From NCBI GenBank assembly GCA_913057435.1, contig CAJXNY010000036.1:1-54634 (forward strand): a stretch of 54,634 nt of DNA. The letters run 5' to 3'. A program made the translations under genes and the position numbers. The notes below the pieces were generated by a model. That model ran no database searches. It worked only from the letters and a program-made list of their open reading frames with translations, and was not told where the DNA came from. The DNA comes from an uncultured Oceanospirillaceae bacterium. GTDB taxonomy: Bacteria; Pseudomonadota; Gammaproteobacteria; Pseudomonadales; Balneatricaceae. Positions 1 to 8,974 of the stretch are shown here, piece after piece; positions within the stretch are counted from its first letter, which is position 1, and every line of letters starts with the position of its first letter.

Positions 1-8
1 GAGCTACA

Positions 9-467
9 ATGCGTCATTACGAAATCGTATTTATGGTTCACCCGAACCAGAGCGAGCAGGTTGCTGCGATGGTTGAACGTTACACTTCTCTGATTGAGGG
101 TGCTAACGGTCAGGTTCACCGCCTGGAAGATTGGGGTCGTCGTCAGATGGCTTACCCAATCAACAACGCTCACAAAGCACACTACGTTCTGATGAACGTT
201 GAATGCGGCCAGGAAACTCTGGACGAGCTGGAAAACATGTTCCGTTACAACGACGCTGTTCTGCGTAACATGGTTATCCGTCGTAAAGAAGCGATCACTG
301 AAATCTCCCCAGTTAAAGCTGCTGAATCCCGTGAAGAGCGTAAAGCTCCTCGTCGCGACGACCGTCGTGATGCACCGGCTGCAGAAGAAAAAACTGAAGA
401 GACCGCTGCTGAAGCACCCGCTGCAGAAGCACCAGCAGAAGCACCAGCAGCTGACGCTGCTGAGTAA
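9..467 (+). CDS. rpsF: 30S ribosomal protein S6
   Basis: Small-subunit ribosomal protein that binds 16S rRNA together with S18. The first ~100 residues follow the S6 fold, opening [18 protein letters not shown], with the conserved [11 protein letters not shown] segment. At 152 residues it is longer than E. coli S6 (about 131-135). The extra length is a charged, then Ala/Glu/Pro-rich tail from about residue 105 in which AEAPA is repeated; in DNA this is a 12-base unit repeated near 425-448. The window begins only 8 bases before the ATG, so the promoter and most of the ribosome binding site lie outside. It starts the rpsF-rpsR-rplI group; priB, which lies between rpsF and rpsR in enterobacteria, is absent, as is usual outside that group. 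Identification is certain. Confidence 0.98.
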   Translation: MRHYEIVFMVHPNQSEQVAAMVERYTSLIEGANGQVHRLEDWGRRQMAYPINNAHKAHYVLMNVECGQETLDELENMFRYNDAVLRNMVIRRKEAITEISPVKAAESREERKAPRRDDRRDAPAAEEKTEETAAEAPAAEAPAEAPAADAAE

Positions 468-502
468 TCGATTAATCTGACGAAATAACCAGGAGACTCA
501 CC

Positions 503-730
503 ATGGCTCGTTTTTTCCGTCGTCGCAAGTTCTGCCGTTTCACAGCGGAAGGTGTTACCGAGATCGACTACAAAGATCTGGACACTCTGAAAGGCTACAT
601 CACTGAAACTGGTAAAATCGTACCTAGCCGTATCACAGGTACTAAAGCGCGTTACCAGCGTCAGCTGGCAACAGCTATCAAACGCGCACGTTTCGTTGCA
701 CTGCTGCCGTACACTGATAACCATCAGTAA
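503..730 (+). CDS. rpsR: 30S ribosomal protein S18
   Basis: Small-subunit protein that forms a dimer with S6 on the central domain of 16S rRNA. The 75-residue product has the basic start [13 protein letters not shown] and the family motif [17 protein letters not shown], at the usual length. It begins 35 bases after rpsF with a good ribosome binding site (ccaggaga) before the ATG, so the two are co-transcribed. The absence of priB between them is seen directly. Confidence 0.98.
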   Translation: MARFFRRRKFCRFTAEGVTEIDYKDLDTLKGYITETGKIVPSRITGTKARYQRQLATAIKRARFVALLPYTDNHQ

Positions 731-737
731 GCTGGCC

Positions 738-789
738 CAGAGCTATTAAGCTCTGAGTGATGTGGGCAGGTCCGCACAAGGCGGGCCTG
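738..789 (+). promoter_or_regulatory. Two hairpins in the rpsR-rplI spacer
   Basis: Two stem-loops occupy the 150-base spacer. The first, 738-755, is a perfect 7-bp stem (CAGAGCT/AGCTCTG) with loop ATTA. The second, 767-789, is a 9-bp stem (767-775 with 781-789, one G.T pair) with loop ACAAG. Neither has a T-run, so they are not intrinsic terminators. They could be RNA processing sites or a leader controlling L9 translation; that role is inference. Confidence 0.5.
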
Positions 790-880
790 GGAAAGATTCA
801 GCTGCTGGTGTCAGGTTGTATCCTGGGCACGGGCAGCGTAGCTGCAAAGACATTTGCAGATATGAATGAGGTTTTACGAG

Positions 881-1327
881 ATGGAAGTTATTCTGCTCGA
901 GAAAATTGGCAAGCTGGGCAACCTGGGTGATAAGGTTACCGTTAAAGCTGGCTTCGGTCGCAACTACCTGATGCCTCAGGGCAAAGCTGTTCCTGCGACT
1001 GCTGGTAACGTAGAAAAATTCGAAGCGCGTCGCGCTGAGCTGGAAGCCGCTGCTGCTGAAACGCTGACTGCTGCGCAGACTCGTGCTGAAGCACTGGCTG
1101 GCCTGAACGTTACTATCGTGTCCAAAGCGGGCGACGAAGGTAAACTGTTCGGTTCTATCGGTACGCGTGATATCGCTGACGCTGCAACTGCAGCAGGTCA
1201 GGAAATCTGCAAGTCCGAAGTACGCCTGCCAGAAGGTGCACTGCGTCATATCGGCGAATTCGAAATCGCTGTGCAGCTGCACTCCGAAGTTACTTCTTCT
1301 ATCAACGTAACTGTTGTAGCAGAGTAA
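881..1327 (+). CDS. rplI: 50S ribosomal protein L9
   Basis: Large-subunit protein binding 23S rRNA near the L1 stalk. The 148 residues start [19 protein letters not shown] and carry the N-terminal rRNA-binding lobe, a long connecting helix (~40-75) and the C-terminal lobe with [14 protein letters not shown] and KSEVRLPEG, colinear with the 149-residue E. coli protein. An in-frame ATG at 866 would add five residues, but 881 has a gagg box nine bases upstream and matches the family start. It is third in the ribosomal cluster, separated from rpsR by two hairpins, and is followed by a strong terminator. Confidence 0.97.
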   Translation: MEVILLEKIGKLGNLGDKVTVKAGFGRNYLMPQGKAVPATAGNVEKFEARRAELEAAAAETLTAAQTRAEALAGLNVTIVSKAGDEGKLFGSIGTRDIADAATAAGQEICKSEVRLPEGALRHIGEFEIAVQLHSEVTSSINVTVVAE

Positions 1328-1360
1328 TTTCTGCTGACTGCATTGGCAGTCAGTTGATCT

Positions 1361-1400
1361 AAAAAAAGCACCCCGTAGTATACTGCGTGGTGCTTTTTTT
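1361..1400 (+). terminator. Intrinsic terminator after rplI
   Basis: A long A-rich/T-rich inverted repeat: seven A plus GCACC (from 1361) pairs with GGTGC plus seven T (to 1400), and the inner bases also pair nearly completely around GTATAC. The symmetric arms allow termination in both directions. A further 8-bp hairpin without T-run lies at 1334-1353. This separates the ribosomal genes from dnaB, which then needs its own promoter near 1400-1480. Confidence 0.9.
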
Positions 1401-1495
1401 GTGTGCGCGAAAAATATGCGCCACAGCGTTCCGTGCTGGTGCTCTCAGGCCAGTACGCTAAAGTAGTCAGTCAGGTTAAAGGCAGGAAGGTAACG

Positions 1496-2890
1496 ATGGA
1501 GTTCACTGATACGGACCAGCAAGCGCTGGACAATATCAAGGTGCCACCGCATTCCATGGAGGCGGAGCAGTCGGTGCTGGGTGGCTTGATGCTGGATAAC
1601 AACGCATGGGATGCGGTGTCGGAGGCGGTCACTGAGGGGCAGTTCTATCGTCATGAGCACCGGCTGATTTTTCGGATCATGGAAAAACTGGTCAATGCCG
1701 GTGATCCGATTGATGTGGTGACGGTGTCCGAGGCACTGGATCTGGCCGCTGAGCTGGATGATGCCGGGGGAATGGAGTACCTGATCGACCTGGCGCAAAA
1801 TACGCCAAGTGCATCAAATATTCGCGCTTATGCGGACATTGTCCGTGAGCGTGCATTGTTGCGGCAGATGATCAGTGTGGCCCATGAGATCGCCGATAAC
1901 GCCTTTAATCCGGAAGGGCGTGATGCCGATGCGCTGCTGAATGATGCTGAAGGTAAGATCTTTAAGATTGCTGAAGATCGGCCTAGTGAGGGCGGGCTGG
2001 AGTCGATTAATCCGCTGCTGAAAAGTGCCGTTGATAAGATCGACTACCTGTTCAATAACGACGAAGACCTGACCGGGGTGACCACCGGGTTTGATGATCT
2101 GGATGATCGTACCGCCGGGTTGCAGTCCTCAGATCTGATCATCGTTGCTGCGCGACCATCGATGGGTAAAACCACCTTTGCGATGAACCTGGTGGAAAAT
2201 GCGCTGATGGGGCAGGAGAAGCCGGTGCTGGTGTTCAGTCTGGAGATGCCTGCCGATCAGATCATTACTCGTATGCTGGCTTCGCTGGGGCGAATAAACC
2301 AGACCAAGGTACGTAGCGGCAAGCTGGAAGAACAGGACTGGCCCAAGCTGACCACAGCGGTCAATATGCTGCGGGATAAGCCGCTGTATATTGATGATAC
2401 GGCGGGGTTAAGCCCGAATGAGATGCGCACCCGGGTGCGGCGTATTGCCCGTGAGCATGGTGACATTGGCATGATTATGGTCGATTACCTGCAGTTGATG
2501 CAGGTGAAAAGCGGCAATGTTGAGGGGCGTGCCAATGAAATCTCTGAGATTTCGCGCTCACTTAAGTCGCTGGCCAAAGAAATGCAATGTCCGGTAGTGG
2601 CGCTGTCGCAGCTGAACCGGTCACTGGAGCAGCGGCCCAATAAGCGGCCGGTTAACTCCGATTTGCGTGAGTCTGGTGCGATCGAGCAGGATGCCGATGT
2701 CATCATGTTTATTTACCGCGATGAGGTTTATAACGAGGACTCGCCGGATAAGGGGATTGCTGAGATTATTATAGGTAAACAGCGAAACGGTCCCATCGGT
2801 TCGATGCGACTGGCGTTTATTGGTCAGCACAGCCGGTTCGAAAATCTGGCGCCGGATGCGTATGCGCAATATGCCAATATGGATGAGTAG
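1496..2890 (+). CDS. dnaB: Replicative DNA helicase DnaB
   Basis: Hexameric 5'-3' helicase that drives the replication fork and recruits primase. The 464-residue product has the N-terminal DnaB domain (~15-115, PPHSMEAEQSVLGG), a linker, and a RecA-like motor with Walker A ARPSMGKTT at about residue 220, Walker B MIMVDYLQLM and the C-terminal signature RESGAIEQDADVIMF. An upstream GTG at 1403 would add 31 residues lying over the terminator. The ATG at 1496 has a strong AGGAAGG site (1484-1490) and matches the family start, so it is preferred. dnaB after rplI is a common gammaproteobacterial order. No intein is present and no clear terminator follows. Confidence 0.97.
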   Translation: MEFTDTDQQALDNIKVPPHSMEAEQSVLGGLMLDNNAWDAVSEAVTEGQFYRHEHRLIFRIMEKLVNAGDPIDVVTVSEALDLAAELDDAGGMEYLIDLAQNTPSASNIRAYADIVRERALLRQMISVAHEIADNAFNPEGRDADALLNDAEGKIFKIAEDRPSEGGLESINPLLKSAVDKIDYLFNNDEDLTGVTTGFDDLDDRTAGLQSSDLIIVAARPSMGKTTFAMNLVENALMGQEKPVLVFSLEMPADQIITRMLASLGRINQTKVRSGKLEEQDWPKLTTAVNMLRDKPLYIDDTAGLSPNEMRTRVRRIAREHGDIGMIMVDYLQLMQVKSGNVEGRANEISEISRSLKSLAKEMQCPVVALSQLNRSLEQRPNKRPVNSDLRESGAIEQDADVIMFIYRDEVYNEDSPDKGIAEIIIGKQRNGPIGSMRLAFIGQHSRFENLAPDAYAQYANMDE

Positions 2891-3138
2891 CGGCCTGCTT
2901 TGTCCAGTTGGTACAAATCTAATACTAAATTGTGCTCTGCCGCACACAAACCCAGTCCCGAGTGTGCTAGCATTTTCGGCCTGAAAGTTTTCGCAAATTT
3001 AAGGCGGACCGACAGCTAGACATAGCTGACATGCCTTGATTTATCGCAATGGATGCCTGCATTTTTATTGACCAGATTGGGTTGACGCAGACATCTTGCG
3101 TTGAGCGATCTTACCCTCGATTAGTGAGTTGCTGGAAA

Positions 3139-5082
3139 ATGAGAGCAGAAGAGCCAAACCTGCTGCGCAAGGCGTTACAGTCTTGCCGCAGTTCCTTTAT
3201 GGTCGTCGGCCTGTTCAGTATGTTTATAAACCTGCTGATGTTGGTCCCTTCCTTTTACATGTTGCAAGTATACGACCGCGTAGTAACCAGTGGCAGCGAG
3301 AGCACCCTTGTGATGCTGACGCTGATCATGGCCATGCTGATGATCTCAATGGGCTCGCTGGAGTGGGTGCGTTCACGCATTCTGGTCCGGGTCAGTGCGC
3401 GGATGGATCAGATTCTCAATGAGCGGGTATACAACGCTGCATTCAAACAGGCGCTGTATAGCGGCAATGCTGCCCAGGGCTCTCAGCCTGTACAGGATCT
3501 GACCGGCTTGCGTCAGTTTATGACCGGCAATGGTCTTTTTGCTTTCTTTGATGCTCCCTGGATACCGCTGTATCTGGCGATCATGTTTATGTTCCATCCA
3601 TTATTTGGCTGGGTGGGTGTTGGCGCGGCGATTATTCTGATTATTATCGCGTTCGTTAACGAAAAGCTCACCAGTAAACCGCTGCAGGAAGCTAATAAGG
3701 AACAGGTCGGCGCCAGCGCAGCAATGAACCGTAACCTGTCCAATGCTGAAGTGGTTGAGTCCATGGGCATGCTGGGTAATGTTCGTGATCGCTGGATGGA
3801 ACGCCATAACAAGGTGTTGTCCTGGCAGGCGAATGCCAGTGAGCGTGCTGCTGCAATCACCGCGTTCTCCAAAACAACTCGTCTTTTAGTGCAGTCTCTT
3901 GTGCTGGGTCTGGGTGCTTACCTGGCGATTCAGCAGGAAATAACGCCGGGTCTGATGATTGCCGGTTCCATTCTGCTCGGTCGTGCACTGGCGCCTATTG
4001 ATCAGATGATCGGTGCCTGGAAAGGATTTGTAGGTGCGCGTGCGCAGTTCAAGCGCCTTGACGAGATGATGACCAAAATTCCGGAAGAGACTGAAAAGAT
4101 GTCTCTGCCCGCACCGAAAGGCGATATTCGCTTTGAAGGCGCAGTGGTAGCACCGCCGGGTTCCCGTAACCCTGTCATCAAAGGTGTCAGTTTTCAGGTT
4201 GCTGCCGGTGACTCTGTTGGTATCCTGGGCCCAAGTGCGGCGGGTAAATCTACTCTGGCCCGTGCGCTGCTGGGTATCTGGCCAACGTTGCAGGGTAAGG
4301 TGCGGCTGGATGGTGCAGATGTCTTTACCTGGGACCGCGAAGAGCTGGGGCCGCATATTGGTTATCTGCCACAGGATATCGAGCTGTTTGAAGGGTCGAT
4401 TAGTGAGAACATCGCCCGCTTCGGTGAGATAGACGCCAATAAAGTTGTGATCGCGGCTAAGTCTGCCGGTGTTCACGAGATGATTTTGGCGCTGGCTAAC
4501 GGTTACGACACCGTGATTGGTTCTGGTGGCGCTGGTCTGTCCGGTGGTCAGCGTCAACGCATTGGGCTGGCCCGTGCTCTCTATGGCGATCCAAAGCTGG
4601 TCGTTCTGGATGAGCCTAACTCCAATCTGGATGATGTGGGTGAACGCGCTCTGGCCATGGCTCTGGTTGGGCTGAAAGAACGGGGCTCTACTGTGTTTGT
4701 TATTACCCACAAAGTGGGTGTATTAGCGCAGCTGGAAAAACTGCTAGTGCTGAAAGAAGGACAGCTTCACCTGTATGGTCCGCGTGATGAGGTATTGCAG
4801 CGTATGCAAAACCCACAGGCTCAGCCTGGTCAGCAACCAACCGCTCAGCAACAACAGCAGTTGGCGCAACAGCAGGCTCAGCGTCAGGCACAGACTCAAC
4901 AGCAAGCTGCACAGGCGCAGGCGCAGGCTCAACAGCAAGCTGCGCAGGCTCAGGCTCAACAGCAAGCTGTACAGGCGCAGGCTCAACAGCGAGTAAAGGA
5001 TGAGGCGGCGGTGGAAGGTGATAAACCGGCAGCTGAAACCAGAGAAAAAACGGGTGATGCTGCATCACCGGCCCAGGGTTGA
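3139..5082 (+). CDS. Type I secretion ABC exporter (PrtD/AprD-like), Q/A-rich tail
   Basis: Inner-membrane ATPase/permease of a type I secretion system that pushes an unfolded substrate through the fusion protein and TolC-like channel encoded next. The 647-residue form has an N-terminal transmembrane domain (~15-290; VGLFSMFINLLMLVPSFYML is the first helix), then an ATPase domain with Walker A GPSAAGKST at about 364, signature LSGGQRQRIGLARAL, Walker B LVVLDEPNSNLD and H-loop VITHK. There is no C39 peptidase domain. After the ATPase comes a Gln/Ala-rich tail (~555-625), unusual for the family. Start choice is uncertain: ATG 3139 begins just before the conserved LLRKALQSC region, but the frame is open to ATG 3049 and no site has a convincing Shine-Dalgarno. 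Confidence 0.88.
   Translation: MRAEEPNLLRKALQSCRSSFMVVGLFSMFINLLMLVPSFYMLQVYDRVVTSGSESTLVMLTLIMAMLMISMGSLEWVRSRILVRVSARMDQILNERVYNAAFKQALYSGNAAQGSQPVQDLTGLRQFMTGNGLFAFFDAPWIPLYLAIMFMFHPLFGWVGVGAAIILIIIAFVNEKLTSKPLQEANKEQVGASAAMNRNLSNAEVVESMGMLGNVRDRWMERHNKVLSWQANASERAAAITAFSKTTRLLVQSLVLGLGAYLAIQQEITPGLMIAGSILLGRALAPIDQMIGAWKGFVGARAQFKRLDEMMTKIPEETEKMSLPAPKGDIRFEGAVVAPPGSRNPVIKGVSFQVAAGDSVGILGPSAAGKSTLARALLGIWPTLQGKVRLDGADVFTWDREELGPHIGYLPQDIELFEGSISENIARFGEIDANKVVIAAKSAGVHEMILALANGYDTVIGSGGAGLSGGQRQRIGLARALYGDPKLVVLDEPNSNLDDVGERALAMALVGLKERGSTVFVITHKVGVLAQLEKLLVLKEGQLHLYGPRDEVLQRMQNPQAQPGQQPTAQQQQQLAQQQAQRQAQTQQQAAQAQAQAQQQAAQAQAQQQAVQAQAQQRVKDEAAVEGDKPAAETREKTGDAASPAQG
4815..4990 (+). repeat. 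Imperfect CAG/GCN repeats encoding a Gln/Ala tail
   Basis: Irregular tandem repeats built on ctcaacagcaagctg and caggcgcag units (copies near 4895, 4928 and 4958) encode runs such as QQQAAQAQAQ at the end of the type I exporter. The reading frame stays open throughout, so copy-number differences would lengthen or shorten the tail without a frameshift. Confidence 0.75.
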
Positions 5083-5105
5083 ACGGGTGTTGAGAGGATT
5101 TAACG

Positions 5106-6425
5106 TTGACAACTAACAATGAACAGATAGTCAAGCCAGTCAACACTGATGACACGCCGATCCGTATGATCGGCTTCACAATCCTGTTGCTGGTGTTTGG
5201 TGGCTTTGGCAGCTGGGCGGCGCTTGCACCGCTGGAGAGCGCGGCGCTGGCCCCGGGTGTGGTAACGGTAAAAAACTACCGTAAAACCGTTCAGCATCTG
5301 GAAGGGGGTATCGTAAAAGATATTCGGGTACGTGATGGTGCTGAGGTGAAAGCGGGTGACCTGCTGCTGGTGCTGGATGATACCCAGGCGCGTGCTGAGC
5401 TGGAGATTCTGCGTGGTCAGCGTTTTGCGGCCGTTGCTGCCGAAGCACGGCTAAAGGCTGAGCGCGATGACAATAAGTCGGTTGTTTTTCCTGAGTTGAT
5501 GGACGCTGATGACCCTCGGGCACGTGAAGCTGTAGCGTCTGAAAAACAGCAATTTACCGCCCGTGAACAGGCAAAAGACGGCGAAATTGAGGTGCTGGAG
5601 CAGCGCATTGGCCAGCTTGATTCCCAGGTTAATGGCCTCAAGGCGTTAATCGCCAGTAAGCAGGAGTTATTGCGTTCTTTTGAAGAAGAGATCAATGATA
5701 ACGAAGCGCTGCTATCTGAGGGTTATGTTGATAAACAGCGTCTGCGAGATGTACAACGTCAGAAGGCGAGCCTGAAAGGTGAGGTTGCTGAACATAACGC
5801 CAACATCGCCGGGATTAATGTGCAGGCGGGTGAAACCCGTTTGCAGATTCTGCAGCTTAAGAAGGACTTCCGTGCTCAGGTGGTTGAGCAGCTCTCTGAA
5901 GTACAGACCAGGGTGTTTGATCTGGAAGAGCGGGTCAATGCGATTCAGGACCGCGTATCGCGTTCTGAAATCTACGCCCCTGCGGATGGCATGGTGTTGG
6001 GTATGAGTGTGCATACGGTGGGTGGGGTTATTTCACCGGGTACGCCGATTCTCGATATCGTCCCGGAGAGTGATGAGCTGATTATCGAAGCAGAGCTATC
6101 GCCGAATGATATCGACCGCGTTGCTGCAGGTATGCCAGCGGACATCCGCTTCAGTGCTTTCAAAAGTGCGACTACACCGGTGATTGAAGGTGAGGTTGTC
6201 AATATCTCTGCTGACCGGCTGGTAAATGAGCAAACCGGGATGCCGTATTACCTGGCGCGGGTTGAAGTGACTCAGGTCGGTGTAGGCAAGCTGGCGACTG
6301 GCGAACTTAAATTGCTGCCGGGTATGCCTGCTGAGGTGCTGGTCAATACTGGTGCTCGTACGCTGCTTGAATACCTGATAGCCCCTGCAACGAACGCATT
6401 TGCCCGTTCAATGATTGAAGACTGA
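5106..6425 (+). CDS. Type I secretion membrane fusion protein (HlyD/PrtE family)
   Basis: Periplasmic adaptor linking the ABC exporter to the outer-membrane channel. The 439 residues show a short cytoplasmic N-terminus, one transmembrane helix (~22-40, IGFTILLLVFGGFGSWAALAP), a lipoyl/biotinyl-like half (HLEGGIVKDIRVRDGAEVKAGD), a long coiled-coil hairpin (~95-280), the returning lipoyl half (YAPADGMVLGMSVHTVGGVI) and a beta-barrel end. Translation starts at TTG 5106, eight bases after a good GAGAGG site; no ATG lies nearby in frame. It begins 23 bases after the exporter gene and its stop precedes the next start by four bases, so the three genes form one operon. Confidence 0.93.
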   Translation: MTTNNEQIVKPVNTDDTPIRMIGFTILLLVFGGFGSWAALAPLESAALAPGVVTVKNYRKTVQHLEGGIVKDIRVRDGAEVKAGDLLLVLDDTQARAELEILRGQRFAAVAAEARLKAERDDNKSVVFPELMDADDPRAREAVASEKQQFTAREQAKDGEIEVLEQRIGQLDSQVNGLKALIASKQELLRSFEEEINDNEALLSEGYVDKQRLRDVQRQKASLKGEVAEHNANIAGINVQAGETRLQILQLKKDFRAQVVEQLSEVQTRVFDLEERVNAIQDRVSRSEIYAPADGMVLGMSVHTVGGVISPGTPILDIVPESDELIIEAELSPNDIDRVAAGMPADIRFSAFKSATTPVIEGEVVNISADRLVNEQTGMPYYLARVEVTQVGVGKLATGELKLLPGMPAEVLVNTGARTLLEYLIAPATNAFARSMIED

Positions 6426-6429
6426 TGCC

Positions 6430-7737
6430 ATGTTTTTGCGAAAAACTCTGCTTGTAAGCAGCCTGATGCTAGCGGGAAGCCAGCTGCAGGCTGCCGGTTT
6501 GATGGATCTGTATAAGGAAACACTGGCATCTGACCCGCGGCTGGCGGTTGCTGCTGCTCAGGCTGAAGTGGGCAAGGCGCAGTCTCGTCAGGCGCTGGCA
6601 AATCTGCTGCCGCAGATCAGTATGACTGCGCAACTGACAGAAAATAAGCGACACCCAGCGAATGGTGATAACACCTATAACGGTGAAAAGTATGTACTGA
6701 GCCTGCGTCAGAGTGTTTACGACAAGGCGCGCTGGGAAAACAAAGAACGTTACGACTATCTGGCTGAGCAGAGTGCGCTGGAGTATCAGGATACCCGTGA
6801 TGGAATGGCGGTTGATCTGTTGCAGCGTTACACCACGGTGCTGGCAGCCCAGGATAATCTGGAGCTGGTTCAGGCTGAGCGTGATGCAATCAGCAAGCAG
6901 CTGCAGCAGTTGCGTTCACGCTATAAGCGTCAGCTGTCGGTCCTGACCGACGTGCTGGACGTTGAAGCGCGGCTGGATGGCATTCAGGCACAGCTGATCG
7001 TGGCCCAGAATGATGTGTCGATCAGTCGTGAAGCGCTGACTGAGCTGGTGGGTCGTGAGGTCAATGAAGAGCTCAATGGTTTTGCTCGGACGCCAGACTA
7101 TGCTGAAGGTGGTCATACGCTGGCACACTGGGTGAAGCTGGCGACGGCTAACAGCTCCCTGTTGATGTCATTGAGTGCAGAGGTGGATGCAGGTCGTGCC
7201 TATGTCCGCGAGGCGCGTGCTGGCCATCTGCCAACTGTTGACCTGAGCCTGAGTGCGCAAAAGAGTGATATCGGTTTTGAAAACTCTTCGAGCTCCAAAA
7301 CCGAAACCTATGTTGCGGCGATGTCAGTTAATATTCCGCTTTATAGCGGTGGTAGTGTGACCGCAGGTACTGATGAAGCTCATGCTCGTCTGGTGATGTC
7401 GGAAAAGCGTCGCGAAGAGCAGAAGCGTGGCCTGTTAAAAGAGGTGCGTGAGTCATTTCTGAATACTGAGTCCAGCTGGGCTCGTATTGCAGCGGCCAAA
7501 AAAGCGGTTTCCTCTGCCGGTAAATCCTATGATGCGATGCAAAAGGGTTTTAAATTCGGTACTGTAACCGTTGTGGATGTGCTGGATGCTCTGCGTGATG
7601 AGTTCAGTTACCGTCGTGATTACCGTCAGGCACAGTATGACTTTGCCGTCAGCCGACTGTCCCTGCTGAAAGCGTCAGGTACACTCAAGCGCAGTGATAT
7701 AGAGCAAATCGACGGTTGGCTTAGCCGCGTTGACTGA
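6430..7737 (+). CDS. TolC-family outer membrane channel of the type I system
   Basis: Trimeric outer-membrane/periplasmic tunnel through which the type I substrate exits. The 435 residues start with a signal peptide (MFLRKTLLVSSLMLAGSQLQA), followed by the two TolC repeats; LMDLYKETLASDPRL and the ALANLLPQIS segment are typical. A TTG at 6415 is in frame, but the ATG at 6430, four bases after the fusion-protein stop, gives a cleaner signal peptide and has gaag nine bases upstream. It ends the secretion operon at a terminator. No RTX-repeat or other obvious substrate gene is in the window. Confidence 0.92.
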   Translation: MFLRKTLLVSSLMLAGSQLQAAGLMDLYKETLASDPRLAVAAAQAEVGKAQSRQALANLLPQISMTAQLTENKRHPANGDNTYNGEKYVLSLRQSVYDKARWENKERYDYLAEQSALEYQDTRDGMAVDLLQRYTTVLAAQDNLELVQAERDAISKQLQQLRSRYKRQLSVLTDVLDVEARLDGIQAQLIVAQNDVSISREALTELVGREVNEELNGFARTPDYAEGGHTLAHWVKLATANSSLLMSLSAEVDAGRAYVREARAGHLPTVDLSLSAQKSDIGFENSSSSKTETYVAAMSVNIPLYSGGSVTAGTDEAHARLVMSEKRREEQKRGLLKEVRESFLNTESSWARIAAAKKAVSSAGKSYDAMQKGFKFGTVTVVDVLDALRDEFSYRRDYRQAQYDFAVSRLSLLKASGTLKRSDIEQIDGWLSRVD

Positions 7738-7755
7738 TCTTTGTCGTGCCTGATC

Positions 7756-7792
7756 AAGCCGGTAATCCTTTGCAGGATAACCGGCTTTTTTA
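7756..7792 (+). terminator. Intrinsic terminator after the type I secretion operon
   Basis: AAGCCGGT-A-ATCC pairs with GGAT-A-ACCGGCTT (one A.A mismatch) around a six-base loop, followed by a run of T. It closes the three-gene operon before the glycosyltransferase gene. Confidence 0.85.
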
Positions 7793-7825
7793 TTTGTATT
7801 CTTCTCTGTGGGAGCTCGGTACTGA

Positions 7826-8935
7826 ATGCCTCGAATTCTTCATCTCTATAAAAGTTATTACAGTCGTGATTTTGGTGGTGTTGGCCAGGTGATCTATCAG
7901 ATCGCTCAGGCCAGTAAGTCGCAGGGCTATCAGCATGATGTGCTGGTGCTGCACGAAGGTGATGAGCTGGAGGTGGTGGAGTATGAAGAAGCGCGGGTAC
8001 ATTACGTGCCGCAGAATCTGGACCTGCTGTCGACGCCGATGGGCTGGCGGATGGTGGGCCAGTTTCGTCGGCTAAGCCGGGAGGCTGATCTGATTCATTA
8101 TCACTTCCCCTACCCGGTAGCTGATCTGCTGGATTTGCTGATTCGGCCGACGTGTCCGTCATTGGTGACCTATCACAGCGATATTGTGAAGCAGAAGCTG
8201 GCGCTCAAGTTGTACTCACCGTTGATGAATCAGTTTTTGCGCTCGGTGGACCGTATTGTTGCCACCTCAGAAAACTACTGCCGTACCAGTCCGGTGCTGT
8301 CTGCTTATACCGATAAGCTGGATGTCGTTCCCCTGGGGCTGGATGAGCAAGGCTACCCGGAAGTATCGCCTGAGTGTCTGGCACGCTGGCAGGCGCGGGC
8401 AGGGCAGGGGTTCTTCTTTTTTATTGGTGCTTTGCGCTATTACAAGGGGCTTGAGTACCTGATTGAGGCGGCTCGAACGACAGGCCTGCCGGTGGTGATT
8501 GCTGGCTCCGGCGGAATTGAGGCTGAACTCCATGCGCAGGCGGCGGGGCTGGATAATGTGATCTGGGCTGGGCGGGTTGATGAAGAGGATAAAGCGGCAC
8601 TGTTTCAGCTGTGTGGTGCGCTGGCGTTTCCATCGCACCTGCGTTCAGAGGCCTTTGGTATCAGCCTGATAGAGGCGTGTATGTATGGCAAGCCGATGAT
8701 CAGTGCGGAAATTGGCACGGGTACTACATTCGTTAATCAGGCGGATGAAACCGGGCTGGTAGTACCGCCAGCGGATGCTGGTGCGCTGGCGCAGGCGATG
8801 CGGCAGCTGGCGAGTGACTCGGCGTTGATGCAGAGGCTGGGGCGCAATGCTCGCCAGCGCTTTGAACAGCACTTTACCGCCAGGCAGATGGCGGACAGTT
8901 ACCAGGCACTCTATCAGCAGCTGCTGACCGGCTGA
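7826..8935 (+). CDS. Glycosyltransferase family 4 protein
   Basis: Probable retaining GT-B glycosyltransferase acting on a cell-envelope or exported glycan; donor and acceptor are unknown. The 369 residues have an N-terminal acceptor domain opening MPRILHLYKSY with the Gly-rich loop DFGGVGQVI, the central VPLGLD segment, a donor-site start FFIGALRYYKGLEYLIEA, and the GT4 EX7E-type motif in EAFGISLIEACMYGKP. No signal peptide or membrane helix is seen. A ggag box lies about eleven bases before the ATG. It stands alone after the secretion operon terminator, so a link with secretion is possible but unsupported. Confidence 0.85.
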   Translation: MPRILHLYKSYYSRDFGGVGQVIYQIAQASKSQGYQHDVLVLHEGDELEVVEYEEARVHYVPQNLDLLSTPMGWRMVGQFRRLSREADLIHYHFPYPVADLLDLLIRPTCPSLVTYHSDIVKQKLALKLYSPLMNQFLRSVDRIVATSENYCRTSPVLSAYTDKLDVVPLGLDEQGYPEVSPECLARWQARAGQGFFFFIGALRYYKGLEYLIEAARTTGLPVVIAGSGGIEAELHAQAAGLDNVIWAGRVDEEDKAALFQLCGALAFPSHLRSEAFGISLIEACMYGKPMISAEIGTGTTFVNQADETGLVVPPADAGALAQAMRQLASDSALMQRLGRNARQRFEQHFTARQMADSYQALYQQLLTG

Positions 8936-8974
8936 GCCGTTTTTTGTTCGTTGCTATTTTTTGCCACGGGTTGT

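Noticed and set aside
467-503. Missing priB between rpsF and rpsR as a novelty
   Set aside because: priB at this position is mainly an enterobacterial feature; its absence is ordinary in other gammaproteobacteria.
1403-1495. N-terminal extension of DnaB from GTG 1403
   Set aside because: The extension overlaps the rplI terminator and lacks a ribosome site, while ATG 1496 has a strong one and the family start.
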